Shown here piece after piece: positions 8,430-17,863 of a stretch of DNA of 64,000 nt. The notes beneath the pieces are model-generated. The model saw only the letters and a program-made list of their open reading frames with translations. It did not search any database and had not been told where the DNA came from. Source of the DNA: Embleya hyalina (GTDB lineage: Bacteria; Actinomycetota; Actinomycetes; Streptomycetales; Streptomycetaceae); the NCBI RefSeq assembly GCF_003967355.1, contig NZ_BIFH01000034.1:1-64000 (forward strand), read 5' to 3'. Numbering within the stretch: the stretch's first letter is position 1; each line of letters opens with the position of its first letter. Both the position numbers and the translations under genes were made by a program.

Positions 8430-9205
8430 GGTGGGGAATCCGTCGGTACCCACGTCGGGCGCGCGCCGAGGCGCTGCGTGCGGCCGGGACAAGCGATCGA
8501 GGCGGGGCGCGGCCGGCACGGCGAGGACGCGGAGGAACTCGCGGATTTGTTCAGCGAGGACCTCGTGTGAGGCTCGCGCGCGGCCAGGTCCGGAGGTTCC
8601 TCCGCGCGCCTGCGGTCGGTACGGAGCAGGCCCTCGTCGTTCGCGACGTCCCACAGGGGATGCAACAGCCTTGGCAAGAACGGGACTTGGGAGATGTCGA
8701 AGCGCGGCGTGTGCTGCCGGCTCAGCACACGTGAGGCCAACGCCGGGGCCTTGGCGAGAGTGCGTTCGGCGCCCGCGCCGCACGGCACCGGGTTGGTGTG
8801 GGTGGCGGGGGGCGTCGACCGACAGGCGCAGGTAGTCCCACGCGGGGGCGGCGATGCGCCGGCGTCGTCGATCACGAGCACGCCCGGAGGCTCGAGGGCT
8901 TCCAGGAGTGTGCGGTCGGCCGCGTCGGTACGGTTCGTCAAGGAGGTGGCCGGCAGGCCGAACGCGGTGAGCAGCGCGGCCCGCAACCGGGGCATGGCCG
9001 GTTTCACCGCGACCAGGGCGCGGTGTATCGGGACGCGGCGCGGGAGCAGGCGCAGGGCCTGGTGGAGTGCGATCGTCTTGCCGTGGCCGGGGTCGCCGTA
9101 CACGCACAGGATGCCGTGGGCGGCGACGGTGTGGACGAGGGCTTCGGTCACCGCGCCGAGTTGGCGCGTAGACACCGGGTGCGCGCCGGGTGTGTACAGG
9201 CGCAC
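8430..9205 (-). pseudogene. TniB-like transposition ATPase remnant
   Basis: The minus strand begins MRLYTPGAHPVSTRQLGAV and has a clear Walker A (YGDPGHGKT) and Walker B (VLVIDDAG), typical of the TniB/IstB-class AAA ATPases that deliver a DDE transposase to target DNA. After Walker B the reading frame breaks: AWDYLRLSVDAP sits in a second frame, GAERTLAKAPALASRVLSR back in the first, and ASHEVLAEQIREFLRVLAV in another. At least two frameshifts make it non-functional. It directly follows the transposase N-terminus at 9.2-9.8 kb, so the two are one decayed tniA-tniB unit with an internal deletion of the transposase catalytic core. Confidence 0.75.
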
Positions 9206-9229
9206 ACCATCACCCGGGGTGCCGGTTGC

Positions 9230-9814
9230 GCGATCGGATCGGCCCCATGGTCGGCTTCGACGGTCAAGGCCGGCGATGCGAGTCGGCCCTGCTCGTCCAC
9301 CGTCCCCGGCAGCGCGAGCTCCGCCAACGCACGGCCGTGATCATCCACGGCGGCACGCCGAACCGGTCGGGCGATCTCCAGCACGCGACCGACGCGAAGC
9401 CCTCGGCGCACCGCGTGATACAGCGTCGTCAACGACACCACCGGGGCCACTGGAACATCGTCGTTCTCGGCGTCCTGCCGTGCCCTGTCACACATCCAGC
9501 GGTGGAACGCCCTCACGTTCCCGCCCAGATCCGACAGGCATGACCAGAGCGCGTCGTCCGGCGTGAAACGCCGACCTCCCGGCGGGACCCGCACGACCCG
9601 ACCCGCGTGCCGACGCCACGCCGGCGCCACACCGTACGCTCCGACACCCCACCGCCTCGGCGGCGACCGCCACATGCGCGCGGGAGACACCCCCCGCTTC
9701 CGCCACCGCGAGCAGACGCCGCACCACCAGCGGCCGCAACATTGCCATATCCGAGGCACCGGCAGCAGGACGTACCGAAACCGAAGAACGATCCCTCGCC
9801 ATACCGGCAAGCAC
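9230..9814 (-). pseudogene. TniA-like transposase N-terminal remnant
   Basis: A helix-turn-helix region (RPLVVRRLLAVAEAGGVSRA then HVAVAAEAVG) continues after a frame change into GRVVRVPPGGRRFTPDDALW, CLSDLGGNVRAFHRWMCDRA and SLTTLYHAVRRGLRVGRVLE. This is the DNA-binding half of the same transposase family as the 4.4-4.9 kb core, whose linker RAVRRDPTAGERAGLR is homologous. The catalytic domain is absent, and sequence passes straight into the TniB remnant. Confidence 0.65.
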
Positions 9815-9889
9815 ACCCGCACCATCGGGGGCCCGACACAGGAACGGGCAACTCCATGACAGAACAACCCGCTTGTGTCAGGCACCCGA

Positions 9890-10338
9890 CGTCAATCGAC
9901 GGTCACGCCCGTGACAGTCGAAACGATCACACACCTCCACACCCCGACCAGCACACAAACACCCACAACACGCATTAACCCGACCGACGACCAACCACCC
10001 CCACCCCAACACACACTCACAACCACACCCGAAAACCAAATCAACGCCCCCGGACAGCGGAAACGGGCCGTCAGCGAACTGGCGACCGTCCTCGTCGCAC
10101 CCATCTGAAACCTGGGCCCATCATCCTGACGAACCGCCACAAAACCCCGAAGAGGTGGAACATGACACCCATCCGACGCGACAATCTGGCCATGGGAATA
10201 CCCCGGACCGTGGAACAGTCGCACCTCAAAAGCGCAGAGCCTTCGTCAGTGAACTGACGAGGACCGAACGCTCGAGGCCACCTGCGCGTGCCGCCGTCCA
10301 CCATAATGATCACGACATGATATGCCTTGGGAGGACGA
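9890..10338. other. Spacer with low-complexity C/A-rich stretch
   Basis: No gene seen. From about 9920 to 10060 the plus strand is dominated by short CA, CAC and CCA words with few G residues, unlike the neighbouring coding DNA. The last 40 bases before 10339 hold the ribosome binding site of the next gene. Confidence 0.4.
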
Positions 10339-10938
10339 ATGACTCTGAGTGGAGTTCGATGGCTGGCGGGAACTGAGGCGCTGGATCCGGACTACTGCGT
10401 CACTTTTGCGCGCGGGTTCAGCCCGATGGAACTTCTCGCGAGCATGGGCTGCGCCGTCGACGAAGCATCTCCCATGACATCGGATGATGCGGCAGATTTC
10501 ATGTCCCAACAGTACGACGATGACAATCTTCGCATCATGATTCGTGCCGGAATGGCCGGAGATTGGGCTTTCGCAATAGAAGACGGCAGCATTTATGGCC
10601 AGCGCCCTGAGATTATGAAGGGGGTGGCGGCGAACACAGAGGCCATCTGCCTATATCGAACCATTCGAGGAATCTCCGGGTTCGGCTACGCCCGGGAGTC
10701 AGATATCATCTGCGCATTCATGGCGAAATATCCCTTGTCGGCCTCGGGAAGCGATCCCGCGAGATTAGAGTCGGCCCTGCAGCGCGTGGGACTGGGCTTC
10801 GGAGGAAACGGCCCGTTCCCTTCGGAGTCCCCATGGGAGGATATTCTGCGGATGGCGGAGGAGGAATTTTCCCTCGCCCTGCCCCTTCCTGACATCTTCA
10901 CAGCAGGACTCCTAGCGGCTCCGGTCATGTACGAATGA
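10339..10938 (+). CDS. DUF6461-family protein
   Basis: 199 residues; the ATG at 10339 is chosen because GGAGG lies four bases upstream, while the in-frame TTG four codons earlier has no site. The region DYCVTFARGFSPMELLASMG near residue 20 and the later WAFAIEDGS segment match what I recall of DUF6461, a streptomycete-centred family of unknown function. No signal peptide or membrane segment is seen, so it should be cytoplasmic. GC content is visibly lower than in the flanking genes, suggesting recent transfer. It converges on the large secreted-protein gene, sharing a bidirectional terminator. Confidence 0.65.
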   Translation: MTLSGVRWLAGTEALDPDYCVTFARGFSPMELLASMGCAVDEASPMTSDDAADFMSQQYDDDNLRIMIRAGMAGDWAFAIEDGSIYGQRPEIMKGVAANTEAICLYRTIRGISGFGYARESDIICAFMAKYPLSASGSDPARLESALQRVGLGFGGNGPFPSESPWEDILRMAEEEFSLALPLPDIFTAGLLAAPVMYE

Positions 10939-10944
10939 AACGGA

Positions 10945-10989
10945 AGGGCGGGTGTGTTCTGCCCTCATTGACGATCACACACCCGCCCT
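10945..10989. terminator. Bidirectional terminator between convergent genes
   Basis: A perfect 13-bp stem (10945-10957 with 10977-10989, core GGGCGGGTGTGT / ACACACCCGCCC) encloses a 19-nt loop. It sits between the stop at 10938 and the opposing stop at 11013, the expected place for a terminator serving both strands. Confidence 0.8.
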
Positions 10990-11012
10990 GTTCGCTCAGA
11001 GTCGAGATGACT

Positions 11013-14000
11013 CTATGGGAGTGTCACGACGCAGGCGATGTCCGGGTTGCAGTTCTGGAATCCCGGAATCTTAATGTAGAAGGGGTCTCCGTCTAGGATC
11101 CGAAAATCCTTGAATCTGACTCCCAACCAGTTGAAGGCCCCCTCGTTCTGGCTCTTAGTCATCGTGGCTCGGCCGCAGACGAGATTTTGCCAGTCGGCAG
11201 CTGGATAGTTCTCGTCCATCGTCACGTTCCACTTCTTCCCGCCCATGGGCCACGCGACAATCTGAGCGCACTGATTACCTGAAGTGGCGCCCTTCATCGC
11301 CCCGCTTTCCTTCGAAGAAGCGATCGGAAACTCGTCACACTGGGCAGGCTCGGGGTAGTTCGACACTTGCTGGTGAGCCGCGAACGTATTGTCGCAAATG
11401 ACGTTGTAGTTCGACGCCCGGTCGTCATGGCGATGGAGCGGATGATCATCCAAGAGATTGTCGGGCAATTGTCCGGGGTGGGGATTCTTGGGGCTGATCA
11501 TTCTTTGTTGCATGATCCAATAGTAGGCTGCGGCGACAGGGTACTTCTTGGTGTTCACCGGATAGGCATATCCGTACGCGGGAAACACACAGCCCGGGAA
11601 CTTGCCCGGCACGATGCGGTCGCAGCGAACCTGAAACTTTGGATCCTGCCACTCCCACCAACCTGTGGACGCGGTCGGGATGAACGGAGCGGTCACCATG
11701 GCGAACCAGCCGAGATTCAGTTCGTTCTTGCTGCTTGTGCCAGTCCACGAGTGGTCCACGAGCATCCGAACCTCGTGTAGATCGGTGGGCATCCAACTCG
11801 TGGCGCCAGTAGTGGTGACATGGGTGTCACACGCGGGGGCGGCAGGCGGCGGCGCGGTGCACGTGAAGGTCATGGCAACGTTGATCGACTGCAGCGCGGG
11901 ATCAATCTTGACCGGCTTTAGGTAGACCCATTCCTGGAAATTGATCCCCGCGATGTCCAGTTCGATCTCGTGCTTATAGATGAACTGGGCCGTGCCGATC
12001 GTTGTGCCATCTTTTTTGAGTTCGGCGTTGAGAGGCGACATCGAACCCAGACACGCAGCGTCGCGGTTCATCCAGTCGCCGATGAGATTGCCGTTGTTGC
12101 ACCAGTCGACGGGGCCGTTGATCACGGAGGCAATGGGGGGCGTCGCCGCCCGGGACGGAGTGCTCCCGACCTGCCCGATCGAGGTGCACCACTGTGCTCC
12201 TGTGGCAGGGTCGATCGGACCACATTTGGGCGCGGCAGGATCGCTTCCGAGCTTGGCCGTTTGTGATGCCGCAGAAAAACCGTTGACGAGGCGAGGCTGA
12301 TTGTCGACCGGGTCAGGAGCCGTTGGGTCGGGTTCGGGAACTGTTATGTCCAGCCCTCCGACGGCGTAGTTGCCGGGGGCGACCGCCACGGCGTCGAATG
12401 CGACGTCCTGGTCGCCAGTACCGTCCGCAGTGATCGAGTTCAGGCGGATCTTGGGTACGCCTGCGAACCTGAAAACTCCCAGCTCGACCCATCGGTTCGT
12501 CGCGCCCGCCTGGGAAATGGTGCGGCGCACCGGCTTACCCCAGCCGTTCTCGATCTCGTATGTCGCCTGTTTGGTCTGTGCGCCGTGGTCGGGTAGATGG
12601 ACGAACACCTTCGCTGGGCCGGTGACCGCCTGGTTGAAGGCCCATTCGCCCAAGACTTTCAGGAGTTGGCCCTTGGGGTCGTCCCTGCGGGTGTGGGCGA
12701 AGTAGAAGTGTCCACCGAAACCCGCGCCGAGTTGGTGCGTGTCTACCTTCGCCGGGAACGTGCCGGCGTTGGGGTCGTTTCCGAAGGTCATGGTGAAGGT
12801 GCCCGCGTTGGTCCATGAGTGTCCGCAGTCGGGGCGGATGGACGGCACGTTGTCGGGGACGTCATCGACGACCAGGGCGCCTGCGGGCAGGCCGTTGAGG
12901 GTGCAGGCCGGAGGGTAGGCGGTGCCGTCCGGTTCCTCGGGGTAGGTGGTGTTGAAGCGTACGAGGTCGTTGCCGCAGGAGTAGTCGCAGTCGAGTTTGT
13001 AGGTGGCGGGTTTGTTCCACCAGCATTTGTGGTCGGCTCGAGTGCAGGGACCGACGCCGGGGTCGTTGGACGCGGCGTCGGTGATCTTGGTGGCGTCGCA
13101 GGCGTTCTCCGGTGCGCAGAACAGGCCCTCGGGGGGCTTGGCCTGGGCGCGGTAGTACTTGGCGGTGCCGACGGTGGTGGCGTCGCCGTCGCGTCCGTTC
13201 CACCAGGCCTGGCGGTAGCCGGCGACCATCTTGCCGGGTGATTCGAGTCCTTCGAGGGGGTGGCCGGCCCAGCCGATGACCTTCTCCTGGTAGGGCCAGT
13301 CCTGGGGGTGGGCGGCGTCGGGGTAGTTGTCGCTGCCGTCGCCCTTCTCGAGGAACGGCAGGCGTCCGGCGTCCCACTCGGGGTTGGCGGGGTTGTTGGC
13401 CCAGCCCACCCCCCAGGGGCCGCCGTCGCCGGGGTTGGGGTAGAACCCGGAGTTGTAGGCCCACAGGGCGAAGTACCAGTTCTCGATCTTCGCGGAGTTG
13501 CCGTTGTTGACGATCAGGCCGTTGTCGTGGGTGACGTTCCACTTCTCGGTGAGGATCTGCAGGCCCGCAGCGATGTTGGCGGTGTAGTCGAGGGCGACGG
13601 CGCGTTGTTGCTGATAGTCCCAGGCGGGGAGTTTGCCGTCCTCGCGGCCGGCGAGGCGCATGTGGTCGGTGACCTGGGTGATGCCGTAGCCGCAGTCGGC
13701 CTTGGACCAGTCGATGTCCCAGTCGTTGGCGGGGTTTCCGTCGTAGTAGTTGATGCCGTAGTAGTTGCCGATGAGGGGGTTTCCGGTGACGCCGGGGACG
13801 GTGGTGCGCGAGGCCTGCCACATATTGGATTCCTGCGCGGTGACGCCGAGCATCACTTGGGCGGGCACCCGACTGCCGCCGCCGGACAGTGCCTGGAGGG
13901 GGAACATCGCCTGCGGCTGATAGGCGGGCATGCCGAGGTTCTTCCAGTTCGCCGGTCGGCTGACCTTGTTGTCGAGGTTGCCGACGATGGCCTGGTCGAC

Positions 14001-15374
14001 CGCCCACTCCACCTGACGGGGCTTCGGCTGCATGGCTTGGTTGCTCGGGTCGTTGCGCGGCACGGCGCAGGTGCGCTCCGCCTCGACGATCTGCGTCGAA
14101 CTCCCTGGCGGGCGGGGGTCGGTAAGGCTTTGGCCGCCACCGGCCAAAGCGGCCTGCGGCTGGTCCTTGGGGGCGGGGAGTTTCGGGGAACGGTCCTTGC
14201 CCTGAACGATGTTGGGTCCGGGCTTGGCGGCGGGGTCGACGACGGCGGAGGCGGTGCGGCCGGTCGCGCGAACGGTGAGGTCGATGCTCACCGGGCGAAC
14301 GGCGACGGCCTCGTCGGGGTCGATCCGGGTGTCCTTGCCGTCCGCCCAGGCGGTACGGGTCAGGACGCTCTCGCCTCGGGTACCGACCTTCGCGTCCTTG
14401 GGCGCCGTCGGCAACAGTCGCACGACGTCGGGGAGTTTGTCCGCGGTCTGCTTGACGGGGCCGGTGACGTAGACCGTTCCTGCGGCGTCGCGGGCCAGGC
14501 CGGTCTCGGCCAGCGGTCCGGCGGCCAGCTCGGTCGGTTTGGTCTTCTTCGGTTCGGGTTTGCGAATCTGGGTGGCGGTGAGGCGCTCGGCCGCCGCGCT
14601 CTTGGCCTGAGGGGCGGTGAGCTTGTCGAGGTAGACGACGCCGCCGTCCCTGTCGGCGGTGAGCCGGAAGGGGACGCCGCGGGTGGCCGCGAGCCGAGTG
14701 CTCGCTCCGTTGGCCTCGATCTTGACGAGGGCGCCGCCGTCGGCGGCAACGATGCTGCCGTCCTTGGCCGGGACGGCCGAGGTGACCTGTCCCTTGGTCT
14801 CAACTGCGGGACTCAGGGCCCCGGTGGCGGCGTCGACGCGCACGAGGCGGGTGGAGGTCTTGTCCTCGCCGGGGGACTGGGTCAGGATCGCGCCCTCGTC
14901 AACGCCGCAGCCGGGGTTGTAGTACGACAGCGACGCCTGCAGGTCGAGCTTGGTGACCTGCCCGGAGGCCAGGTCGACGATCGCGGTGAACCCGCCGCGG
15001 GCCATCAGTTGGGGCTTGTTCGTGAACGTGCGCGGCGCGTAGACCACGACGGCGCGCTGCCCGGATCCGGTTACGCAGGCGTTCCCGATCCAGGTGTCGG
15101 TGTCGAAACCCGGCTCGGACAGGCTCGCGGCGGTCCGCCACCCGTATTGGTCCTTCGCGTCGGCGACCATGACGTGGAACCCGTCCGCGTCACCGGTGGT
15201 CGTCCACGCCCGATCCTGCGACCCGGCGGGCGCGGCCGGGGTTGCGGACTTGCGTTCGCCGGCGTTGGCGGCGGTGCCGCTGGCTAACGTCGTGATCGCC
15301 ATGAGGGCCGCCGCCCCCAGGGCTGTTCGACGATTTAATGTGCGGACCAACCTTCTTCTTCTCGCGTTTCGCAT
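11013..15374 (-). CDS. Secreted golvesin-type protein with lysozyme-like domain
   Basis: 1453 residues with a classic export signal: a basic start (MRNARRRRLVRTLNRR), a hydrophobic stretch and an ANA-GE cleavage site near 39. Residues about 40-360 are rich in beta-strand and Ala/Thr and look like a degenerate propeller. Residues about 440-650 resemble a transglycosylase/lysozyme fold (VMLGVTAQESNMW with a candidate catalytic Glu, CGYGITQVTDHMR, NIAAGLQILTEKWN, WYFALWAYNSGFYP). Residues about 860-1010 resemble a golvesin C-terminal-like carbohydrate or adhesion domain (AGFGGHFYFAHTRRDD, WVELGVFRFAG). The C-terminal 400 residues are Cys-containing and unassigned. Its likely site is the cell surface or medium, acting on or attaching to peptidoglycan. 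It is monocistronic, ending at the shared terminator. Assignment rests on motif order, not on a database match. Confidence 0.7.
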   Translation of the reverse strand: MRNARRRRLVRTLNRRTALGAAALMAITTLASGTAANAGERKSATPAAPAGSQDRAWTTTGDADGFHVMVADAKDQYGWRTAASLSEPGFDTDTWIGNACVTGSGQRAVVVYAPRTFTNKPQLMARGGFTAIVDLASGQVTKLDLQASLSYYNPGCGVDEGAILTQSPGEDKTSTRLVRVDAATGALSPAVETKGQVTSAVPAKDGSIVAADGGALVKIEANGASTRLAATRGVPFRLTADRDGGVVYLDKLTAPQAKSAAAERLTATQIRKPEPKKTKPTELAAGPLAETGLARDAAGTVYVTGPVKQTADKLPDVVRLLPTAPKDAKVGTRGESVLTRTAWADGKDTRIDPDEAVAVRPVSIDLTVRATGRTASAVVDPAAKPGPNIVQGKDRSPKLPAPKDQPQAALAGGGQSLTDPRPPGSSTQIVEAERTCAVPRNDPSNQAMQPKPRQVEWAVDQAIVGNLDNKVSRPANWKNLGMPAYQPQAMFPLQALSGGGSRVPAQVMLGVTAQESNMWQASRTTVPGVTGNPLIGNYYGINYYDGNPANDWDIDWSKADCGYGITQVTDHMRLAGREDGKLPAWDYQQQRAVALDYTANIAAGLQILTEKWNVTHDNGLIVNNGNSAKIENWYFALWAYNSGFYPNPGDGGPWGVGWANNPANPEWDAGRLPFLEKGDGSDNYPDAAHPQDWPYQEKVIGWAGHPLEGLESPGKMVAGYRQAWWNGRDGDATTVGTAKYYRAQAKPPEGLFCAPENACDATKITDAASNDPGVGPCTRADHKCWWNKPATYKLDCDYSCGNDLVRFNTTYPEEPDGTAYPPACTLNGLPAGALVVDDVPDNVPSIRPDCGHSWTNAGTFTMTFGNDPNAGTFPAKVDTHQLGAGFGGHFYFAHTRRDDPKGQLLKVLGEWAFNQAVTGPAKVFVHLPDHGAQTKQATYEIENGWGKPVRRTISQAGATNRWVELGVFRFAGVPKIRLNSITADGTGDQDVAFDAVAVAPGNYAVGGLDITVPEPDPTAPDPVDNQPRLVNGFSAASQTAKLGSDPAAPKCGPIDPATGAQWCTSIGQVGSTPSRAATPPIASVINGPVDWCNNGNLIGDWMNRDAACLGSMSPLNAELKKDGTTIGTAQFIYKHEIELDIAGINFQEWVYLKPVKIDPALQSINVAMTFTCTAPPPAAPACDTHVTTTGATSWMPTDLHEVRMLVDHSWTGTSSKNELNLGWFAMVTAPFIPTASTGWWEWQDPKFQVRCDRIVPGKFPGCVFPAYGYAYPVNTKKYPVAAAYYWIMQQRMISPKNPHPGQLPDNLLDDHPLHRHDDRASNYNVICDNTFAAHQQVSNYPEPAQCDEFPIASSKESGAMKGATSGNQCAQIVAWPMGGKKWNVTMDENYPAADWQNLVCGRATMTKSQNEGAFNWLGVRFKDFRILDGDPFYIKIPGFQNCNPDIACVVTLP

Positions 15375-15386
15375 GACAGCCTCTCG

Positions 15387-15697
15387 CTAGGGAACACGCG
15401 CCGATCGACGCGCGCGGCCACCGCGTGTGCACGGCGCGAATGCCGGGCACCGCGCTGGAGAACAAGGCGTGCCGCGTCGTCGGCGGCGCATGGCTTCGAC
15501 GGGTTCGACTCGGGCGGCACGCCAGGCGAGGTACAGGCCCGCGAGGACACCGGTGGCGAGGCCGACCAAGGGTGCTGCTGCGGCAACGGTGAGGGGATCA
15601 ACGGCCTGGGTCCACTGTTTCGCGGCGGTGGTCACGGTGCCCAGGATGGTGCCGACCAGGCCACCGAGTGCGCCGAGGACGGCGGATTCGGCCGATC
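15387..15697 (-). pseudogene. 3' remnant of an FtsX/MacB-like ABC permease
   Basis: The minus strand reads AESAVLGALGGLVGTILGT, then a membrane helix VAAAAPLVGLATGVLAGLY and LAWRAARVEPVEAMR. This is the characteristic last transmembrane helix and P/S-x-EAL/MR tail of FtsX-type permeases. Upstream coding sequence is absent: an in-frame stop and unrelated DNA precede 15697. It is a truncated leftover of a transporter gene. Confidence 0.6.
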
Positions 15698-15699
15698 AA

Positions 15700-17169
15700 G
15701 CATTGAACAAGCGGCCCCACTCAAGCAGCCGCCTCCTCCTGGGACAAGAAGTAATTTCCGATGAGATGACTCACGGTAGTCATTGCAATTTCTTTGCCAA
15801 TACGCTCCGCTTTCCAAGGCCATGGCAGTTGTTTCTCCGCGCTTCCGGACCAAACCGTCGGCGAACGCATCCACCTATCGGCTCGATGACCTTGCGATCG
15901 GAAGATCCGACCATCAGAGGGACGAAGATTCACGGGGATCAACCACGCAGAGTGAACAGACGATGGGTCCGAGCGATTGCGGCCAGTCACATTCCGTTCG
16001 TGTGGTGTATGACACGATTGGTTGGGTGGGCGTCCGAAACCGGATCGCGCGCCGAGAGTCCACTCGACCCCTAAGCGCGAGCCCGCACCGCGACAGCCGC
16101 GCCGACCCTTGGTCGGGGGTACCGCCACCTGCGGATTGGTTACACGCGGCGCCTCCTGCAACAAAGCAGGGCAAATCATGCGCTGATGGCTGCGGGTGCC
16201 CACGCAGGTCAGCGCGTTCGATCAGGTGGGCGTGTTCGCCAGCCTTTACGCCCGGTTAGCGCATGAGCGGGCGCAACACGTTGTAGGGATCGGCGCTTCC
16301 GCACACCGTGGCCCGAGCCCCACATGACAGTCTGGCCGACGTCGTCAATGTCCCGGCCGACGCGACTCCGAACCGGCCGTAGTACACGTCCTCGCCCTGC
16401 TTACCGGGGCGATCACCCGCACGTTGACCAGCCCCGACCTGCTTGGGTTGTGAGCAGATTCGAGGCAGACCTGCGGTGGTGAGTTCGCCCTGGGCCGGCT
16501 CGCATTCCCTCTCACACCGGCACACGGGTCTCAGCTTCGCGGCGGACCTTCGGTCTCGGCAAACGAAATACTCGCGTTCACCCGCGCGGTTTCGGTGTCG
16601 ACGCCGATCGTGCGGGTTCGACGGCATCGTCCTCGTCGCGCTCTGGCTGCCCACGGACGGCCACAGCCTTGGTTTCGCAACTTGGCGTCGGCGATCTCGC
16701 GGCCGACGTTCGGCATGCCGGGCCGTTCGGCGAACGCCCTGATCACCATGGACGCCAACGCCGGTGGTTCCGACACCGGCTCGCCGGCGCCTTGACCAGC
16801 ATGCATCTCGCTCATCGCGACGAGGTGCGAACCGAGTCCGGGCGCCACGCACACCCCCGCATCACATCACCGCGATCGCACAACATGGGTTTACAACGAG
16901 CCCGTGCGCGATTCCCGAGAATCATGATCCCGAAACTCGGATTCCACCGGGAAATATTCGGTTCCCCTGCACTCACGGGGCTCTCGGGATCGAGTAGTAG
17001 TGGCGCGGCCGTTGGCAGCGGAATACTCTATTCCGATCATATCGCGTACTGGTCGAACCGACGTAGACATCGCCAAACCAAGCCAGAAACACCCATTGCC
17101 AGCGATACTCAGCCATGACAAATAAATGTGGCCTTGGCATGCTAGATGTTTGCATCTGAAGAAAGTTGC
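15700..17169. other. Long spacer without supported genes
   Basis: About 1.5 kb in which no frame shows a domain or a convincing start context. A 20-codon frame with an ATG at 15783 (minus) is noted but unsupported. The segment 16890-17170 becomes AT-richer toward the downstream promoter. Confidence 0.4.
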
Positions 17170-17233
17170 CGAAATTCTCGGCACGATGCAACGCGCCGAG
17201 AGTATTGACTTTCTGCGACGGCGAAAATACGGT
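17170..17233 (+). promoter_or_regulatory. Promoter with upstream inverted repeat (copy 1)
   Basis: TTGACT (17205-17210) and TACGGT (17228-17233) are separated by exactly 17 bp, a good sigma-70-type promoter. Just upstream, TTCTCGGC pairs with GCCGAGAG across about 12 nt, overlapping the approach to the -35 box. A second copy with the same spacing lies at 20.25-20.32 kb. It should drive the two exported proteins downstream. Confidence 0.7.
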
Positions 17234-17322
17234 GAAATCCGGGATGCAGAACCCGGAGAAAGATATTGCTTCTTGATCGTCCAGCCCTGATATCGCTCGC
17301 CCTCTCCTCGAAAGGTCCTTTC

Positions 17323-17748
17323 ATGCGCCTCAGGTACCTTCTCGCTTCCACCGTTCTGGCCGGCGCTGCTGTCATCGGGCAGGCGCCCAGCGCGCAAGCG
17401 GCTCCCCCTTCTCCCAGGTGCTTGTTGCATGGGAGCGCCACACGAGCGTTCTGCTACTTCTATAACAGTGGCCAGCAGGGCGGGGTGGCCGGTTGGGACC
17501 TGACCTATGCCGACGGGGTCGGCAATCTCGCAGGGTTTGAGTTTGCACTCGGCGCAGGCGCTGGACTACCAGTGAAAAATAATGCCGCATCCGCAACCTA
17601 TCAGGTCGCCGGCTCCTGCACGGGCTACGCCCTCAGCTACTACCTCAGCAACTTCGCCGGACCCGCCGACTTCATCTTCGCTTGCACCGGAGATAATTTG
17701 GTGGAAACCTACAACCAAAATGCATCGTTCAAACGTTGGACCAGTTGA
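17323..17748 (+). CDS. Small secreted protein
   Basis: 141 residues from an ATG preceded by GAAAGG. The N-terminus MRLRYLLASTVLAGAAVIGQ leads to an AQA-AP signal cleavage site near 28. The mature 113 residues contain four Cys, consistent with disulphides after export, and are rich in Gly, Ala and aromatic residues (FCYFYNSGQQGGVAGWDLTY). No family was recognised. The gene lies about 90 bp after a strong promoter and about 115 bp before a lipoprotein gene in the same direction, so the two probably form a unit. GC content is lower than in the flanking regions. Confidence 0.6.
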   Translation: MRLRYLLASTVLAGAAVIGQAPSAQAAPPSPRCLLHGSATRAFCYFYNSGQQGGVAGWDLTYADGVGNLAGFEFALGAGAGLPVKNNAASATYQVAGSCTGYALSYYLSNFAGPADFIFACTGDNLVETYNQNASFKRWTS

Positions 17749-17863
17749 CGGCCGGAAGCGCGACGTCTCAGTAGTATTCTCTGCTCGACAGTCGGAAGCG
17801 CGGCGTACCAGTTGGTATTTTCTGCCACTCGAACGCCGCGCTTTCGCGCTCCGGAAACGGGAG

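Noticed and set aside
13260-15287. 675-codon plus-strand frame
   Set aside because: It is antisense to the well-supported secreted golvesin-type gene and is Gly/Val-rich, as expected for a shadow.
15721-15783. 20-codon minus frame starting ATG at 15783, considered as a small peptide gene
   Set aside because: No convincing ribosome site, no modification or export genes nearby, and it sits beside a truncated permease remnant.
16256-16854. Minus-strand frames with some protein-like segments
   Set aside because: Neither of two overlapping frames shows a family, a start site or consistent composition; could be ancient remnant but unsupported.
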